This document shows positions 51,849 to 54,874 of a stretch of DNA of 54,874 nucleotides, piece after piece. Within the stretch, counting starts at the first letter, position 1. Each line of letters opens with the position of its first letter. The notes below the pieces were generated by a model, which searched no databases, was not told where the DNA came from, and saw only the letters and a program-made list of their open reading frames with translations. The position numbers and the translations under genes are program-made. The stretch covers positions 1 to 54,874 of the forward strand of contig JAUNHQ010000013.1 in NCBI GenBank assembly GCA_030535425.1, read 5' to 3'. This DNA comes from Pseudomonadota bacterium (lineage in GTDB: Bacteria > Pseudomonadota > Gammaproteobacteria > Burkholderiales > Burkholderiaceae_C).

Positions 51849-51914
51849 GGCGGGGCTGCGTGTGTGGGTGGTAAGAGGGGCAAACGGGCTGAAATTCTAT
51901 CGGCTGGCGGGCGG

Positions 51915-52937
51915 TCAGTAGCGCCAGAACGCTTCTTGCAGCGCCTGGGCGCTGCGGCTTTGGGTGAGGGCCAGTGCGGCCAGCAGGCGGGCGCGGGGCG
52001 GGTTCTGGTCATCGGCGGCCACGGTGTCGTCGCCGTCGTCGTCGAAGCCGGCATTGCGGATCACCGGGCCTGCGCCCACGCGCGAGCAGCGCACCACGTG
52101 CACGCCGCGCGCGCGCAGCTCGCGCAGCACGGGCTTGAGGTGTTCGGGCACGGTGCCGCCGCCAAAACCGGCGTGAACGATGGCGCGCGCGCCTGCGGCG
52201 GCCCAGGCGTCGTAGATTTCGCGGCGCATGTTGCCGTGGCCGCTGACCAGGCCGACCAGGGGCAAGGCGGTGATGGCGCCCAGGTCAAACGCGCTGGCCG
52301 TGGTGTGCGGCCGCGTGAGCGCGCGATACCAGCGCGGTGCGCCCTCGACCACCAGGCCCAGCGGGCCGTGGGGCGAGGCAAAGGCGTCCACGCGCATGCT
52401 GTGGGTCTTGCACACGTCGCGGGCGCTGTGGATGCACTCGTTCATCACCACCAGCACGCCGCGCCCGCCGCTGCCAGGGTGGGCGGCCACGGCCACGGCG
52501 TGCAGCAGGTTGGCAGGGCCGTCGGCTGCCAGGGCGGTGGCCGGGCGCATGGCGCCGGTCAGCACGATGGGTTTGGCGCTTTTGACGGTCAGGTGCAGGA
52601 AATAGGCGCTTTCTTCCAGCGTGTCGGTGCCGTGGGTGATGACCACGCCGTCCACGTCGTCCTGTGCGCACAGGCTGTCCACGCAGCGCGCCAGGGCGAG
52701 CAGGCGCTCGTCGTCGAAGCTGGCCGAGTCGATCTGCATCAACTGCACGGGCTGTACATCGGCCAGTGCGGCCAAGCCGGGAATGGCGGCGGCCAGGGCC
52801 TGGGTGCTGCGCACGGCGGGCTGGTAGGCGGCTGAGCCGGTGCCGGGCGCGGAGGGGCTGGCGCCTTCGCCCGCAATGGTGCCGCCGGTGCCGACCAAGG
52901 CAATGCGGGGGCGCCGCGTGGTAGGTGTGTGTGTCAT
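51915..52937 (-). CDS. Asparaginase
   Basis: The protein of about 340 residues has both threonine signatures of bacterial asparaginases: ALVGTGGTIAG (Thr 20) and VVITHGTDTLEES (Thr 104, Asp 105). It also has VLTGAMRPATALAADGPANLLHAV. It hydrolyses L-Asn (perhaps also Gln) to Asp and ammonia. There is no signal peptide, so it should be cytosolic. Asp is a building block of cyanophycin, but no physical link to that locus is seen. ATGs at 52937 and 52946 are both possible. It is divergent from a small secreted protein gene. Confidence 0.9.
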   Translation of the reverse strand: MTHTPTTRRPRIALVGTGGTIAGEGASPSAPGTGSAAYQPAVRSTQALAAAIPGLAALADVQPVQLMQIDSASFDDERLLALARCVDSLCAQDDVDGVVITHGTDTLEESAYFLHLTVKSAKPIVLTGAMRPATALAADGPANLLHAVAVAAHPGSGGRGVLVVMNECIHSARDVCKTHSMRVDAFASPHGPLGLVVEGAPRWYRALTRPHTTASAFDLGAITALPLVGLVSGHGNMRREIYDAWAAAGARAIVHAGFGGGTVPEHLKPVLRELRARGVHVVRCSRVGAGPVIRNAGFDDDGDDTVAADDQNPPRARLLAALALTQSRSAQALQEAFWRY

Positions 52938-53029
52938 GCCGTGCATTCTTGCGCATGCCTGGGTGGCAGGTGCGCGCGGCGGCGGCACCCTTCGTTACAC
53001 TGGCGTACGGATTTTTGCGGAGAGCCTTG

Positions 53030-53404
53030 ATGACTTTTTTCAAACCCTTTGCCCTGGCTGCTTGTTTGCTGGCTGCTGCGACCGCGGCGCAGGCGCAGTT
53101 TCCTTTGCAGGCCCAGCCGGGTTTTCTGACGCATGACAGCGATGCGGTGCTGCCCAACTCGCCCTGGAAGGAGCGGGGCATGCCCGATGCGGGCAAGTTC
53201 AACCCGGCGGGCGGCCCTGATGCGCCGGTGAGCGTGGCCGGCGAAGCGGCGGTGGCGCCAGCGGCCATGACGTATTACCCGCCCGCCATCGTGCTGGACG
53301 AGCGTCCGCGCAAGGCCCGGGGCTATGCGCTGGTGGCGGCGCCCACGCTGCCGTGCGCACCGGCTTATTGCCCGCGCCGGGTGGCGCGTGCTGACCGGAA
53401 TTGA
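53030..53404 (+). CDS. Small secreted protein of unknown function
   Basis: The 124-residue protein has a clear signal peptide (FKPFALAACLLAAATAAQAQ) and a mature part of about 100 residues rich in Pro and Ala. The mature part has one C-x(4)-C pair near the end (PCAPAYC) that could form a disulphide. A GGAGAG ribosome site precedes the ATG at good spacing. No known family is recognised. It ends at a convergent junction with glnD that holds a repeat copy. Confidence 0.7.
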   Translation: MTFFKPFALAACLLAAATAAQAQFPLQAQPGFLTHDSDAVLPNSPWKERGMPDAGKFNPAGGPDAPVSVAGEAAVAPAAMTYYPPAIVLDERPRKARGYALVAAPTLPCAPAYCPRRVARADRN

Positions 53405-53442
53405 TGCCGGAAGGGATGCCGCCTGGGCTCTTTTTTATGGAA

Positions 53443-53498
53443 TAAAAAAGGCCATTTGCGCGCATTACATAAGGGTTTTGAGCTATATAAAATATAGC
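53443..53498 (+). repeat. Dispersed repeat copy 11 (AAGGG subtype), convergent junction
   Basis: TAAAAAAGGCCATTTGCGCGC-like start, ATAAGGGTTTTGAGCTAT, ATATAGC. Nearly identical over most of its length to the copies at 43636 and 49293. It lies between the small secreted protein gene and glnD. Confidence 0.87.
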
Positions 53499-53586
53499 AT
53501 TTGTCTGCTGGCCTGAAAGATGGCTGCAGATGGCCGATGGGGCCGCTGGCTGCGCACAGGGCTGCGCGTACGTGGCTTGGCTGGGG

Positions 53587-54874
53587 CTACTGGCCCGGTG
53601 CCGTGCCATCGCTCAGCACGGCCAGCAGTTCCTGCTCAATGGCCAACTGGGCCTTGACGTGCTGCAGGGACGCGCCTTGCAGCAGGAACATGTCTTCCAC
53701 GCGCTCGCCCAAGGTGGTGATTTTGGCCAGCTCCAGGTTGATGTGGTGGGCGGCCAGCACGCGGGCGATGCCGTAGAGCAGGCCGGCGCGGTCGCTGGTG
53801 GTGATGGTGAGCAGCCAGTGCTGGGCCTTGTCGTCGGGGCGCAGGTCGATGCGCGGGGGCACGGGAAAGCTGCGCACGCGGCGCGAGGCGCGGCCCAGGC
53901 GCGGGGCGGGCAGGGGGGCGCTGCGGGCCAGGGCGCGGGGCATGTCGGCTTCGACCATGTGGATGTGCTCGCGGTAGTGCTCCTGTCCGGTGTCGCTGAC
54001 GAGCTGGAAGGTGTCCAGCGCGTGGCCGTCGCGCGTGGTGTGGATGCGCGCGTCCAGAATGGAAAAGCCCGCGCGGTCGAAGTAGCCGCAGATGCGCGCA
54101 AACAAATCGGGCTGGTCGCTGGCGTACACCAGCACTTGCAGCCCTTCGCCCAGGGGCGAGAGGCGCGCGCGCACGATGGCGGGGCTGTCAGGGGAATCAT
54201 TTTGGCCGTTTGCGCTTGTCTGGTGCGTGGCAGCAGCTCTTTTTTCTGTAGCGTCCGGGTCTGAGTTGGCGAGCAGGGGCGAGAGCACGCGGGCGTGCCA
54301 GGCGATGTCGCCCGCGTCGTGGCGCATGAAGTAGCTCACTTCCAGCGTGTCCCACAGCGCGCGGTGGGCGCCGGGCGGCACGGATGCGAGGGCCAGCAGC
54401 TCCAGCGCCTGGCGTTTGCGCGATTCGATGAGGGCGCCGGGGTCGGGGGCGCGTCCGCCCAGGGCGCGCACGGTGAGCTGGTAAAGGTCTTGCAGGAGCT
54501 TGTCTTTCCAGGCGTTCCAGACCTTGGGGCTGGTGCCGCGCACGTCGGCCACGGTGAGCAGGTACAAGGCGGTGAGCTGGCGTTCGTTGCCCACGCGGGC
54601 GGCAAAGGCGGCGATGACGTCGGGGTCGCTCAGGTCTTCTTTTTGCGCGATCTGGCTCATGCTCAGGTGTTCGCGCACCAGAAATTCCAGCAGCCGCGCG
54701 TCTTCGGGCGCGATGCCGTGCTGCTTGCAAAAGCGCCGCACTTCCTGCGCGCCCAGCTCGGAGTGGTCGCCCCCGCGGCCTTTGGCGATGTCGTGAAACA
54801 GCGCGGCGGTGTAGAGGATCCAGGGCTTGTCCCAGCCGGCGGCCAGTTGCGAGCAAAAGGGGTATTCGTGCGCA
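53587..54874 (-). CDS. glnD: Bifunctional PII uridylyltransferase/uridylyl-removing enzyme, C-terminal part
   Basis: About 429 codons are present and the 5' part lies beyond the window. The first visible residues include an HD-domain segment FHDIAKGRGGDHSELG, the uridylyl-removing site. This is followed by the helical domain and two C-terminal ACT domains (QVLVYASDQPDLFARICGYFDRAGFSILDARIHTTRDGHALDTF in about the middle, and LLTITTSDRAGLLYGIARVLAAHHINLELAKITT near the end), which sense glutamine. GlnD controls PII and so nitrogen regulation. The linker before the first ACT domain holds an extra stretch (EKRAAATHQTSANGQND) that coincides with a copy of the dispersed repeat. Confidence 0.95.
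   Translation of the reverse strand, partial: AHEYPFCSQLAAGWDKPWILYTAALFHDIAKGRGGDHSELGAQEVRRFCKQHGIAPEDARLLEFLVREHLSMSQIAQKEDLSDPDVIAAFAARVGNERQLTALYLLTVADVRGTSPKVWNAWKDKLLQDLYQLTVRALGGRAPDPGALIESRKRQALELLALASVPPGAHRALWDTLEVSYFMRHDAGDIAWHARVLSPLLANSDPDATEKRAAATHQTSANGQNDSPDSPAIVRARLSPLGEGLQVLVYASDQPDLFARICGYFDRAGFSILDARIHTTRDGHALDTFQLVSDTGQEHYREHIHMVEADMPRALARSAPLPAPRLGRASRRVRSFPVPPRIDLRPDDKAQHWLLTITTSDRAGLLYGIARVLAAHHINLELAKITTLGERVEDMFLLQGASLQHVKAQLAIEQELLAVLSDGTAPGQ
54199..54252 (+). repeat. Dispersed repeat copy 12, in frame inside glnD
   Basis: The stretch 54204-54222 (GGCCGTTTGCGCTTGTCTG) is identical over 19 nt to 41617-41635 of the copy in the moxR operon. The following 29 positions agree at 16 without gaps, including AGCAGCT...TTTTT and the closing TAG. 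The reading frame of glnD stays open through it. Confidence 0.75.

Noticed and set aside
1-54874. tRNA, rRNA, CRISPR arrays, insertion sequences or prophage genes
   Set aside because: I looked for cloverleaf ends, regular direct repeats with spacers, and transposase or integrase motifs and saw none. Without tools a small RNA could be missed.

Overview
The window is GC-rich, densely coded DNA from a betaproteobacterium, most likely of the order Burkholderiales, family Comamonadaceae. This placement is an inference from gene content: two orphan Bug-type periplasmic receptors, a paired cphA/cphA' cyanophycin locus with its ABC/DUF1854 partner genes, a napDAGHBC operon, exosortase H, and a dispersed intergenic repeat of a style I associate with that family. 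No rRNA, tRNA, CRISPR array, transposase or prophage gene was seen. It reads as ordinary chromosomal backbone.

Layout. 1-2.05 kb: the end of a lipoprotein gene, a clear terminator, and GMP reductase. 2.1-10.4 kb: a sugar-acid catabolic island. A minus-strand operon (Bug receptor, UxaA/GarD-type dehydratase, semialdehyde dehydrogenase, HpaI/GarL-type aldolase) is divergent from a LysR regulator. That regulator overlaps tail to tail with a second LysR gene, which is in turn divergent from a tartrate/D-malate dehydrogenase. 10.7-11.7 kb: nitronate monooxygenase-like protein. 11.8-19.7 kb: cyanophycin locus, with cphA and a degenerate paralogue cphA' on the minus strand and, divergently, an ABC exporter-like protein and DUF1854. 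19.8-25.3 kb: a second Bug receptor, an active/inactive M16 peptidase pair, and a FAD oxidoreductase. 25.3-27.4 kb: orphan PAS histidine kinase. 27.6-33.6 kb: periplasmic nitrate reductase operon napDAGHBC. 33.9-37.3 kb: CvrA-type antiporter, dtd, ybeY, and a bacteriohemerythrin with a perfect FNR box. 37.4-42.6 kb: MltB-type lytic transglycosylase and a moxR-DUF58-tgpA operon. 42.6-45.3 kb: HDAC-like hydrolase, quinone oxidoreductase, RidA-like protein. 45.4-49.3 kb: comEC, exosortase H and its partner. 49.4-54.9 kb: TolC-type protein, rhodanese, PIMT-family methyltransferase, asparaginase, a small secreted protein, and the C-terminal part of glnD.

The most striking structure is a dispersed repeat of about 55 bp found here in 12 copies. 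Its core is GGCC-N2-TTGCGC, then a variable middle, then AGCTAT-(AT-rich)-ATAGC. Seven of the ten convergent gene junctions carry one copy each. Two copies lie inside operons and one lies between same-strand genes. Two have become protein-coding: one inserts in frame into a GlnD inter-domain linker and one supplies the signal peptide of the second M16 protein.

Two themes recur. One is adaptation to low oxygen: nap with an FNR-like promoter, and bacteriohemerythrin with a perfect FNR box at the expected spacing. The other is nitrogen storage and control: cyanophycin synthesis, asparaginase, GlnD and GMP reductase.
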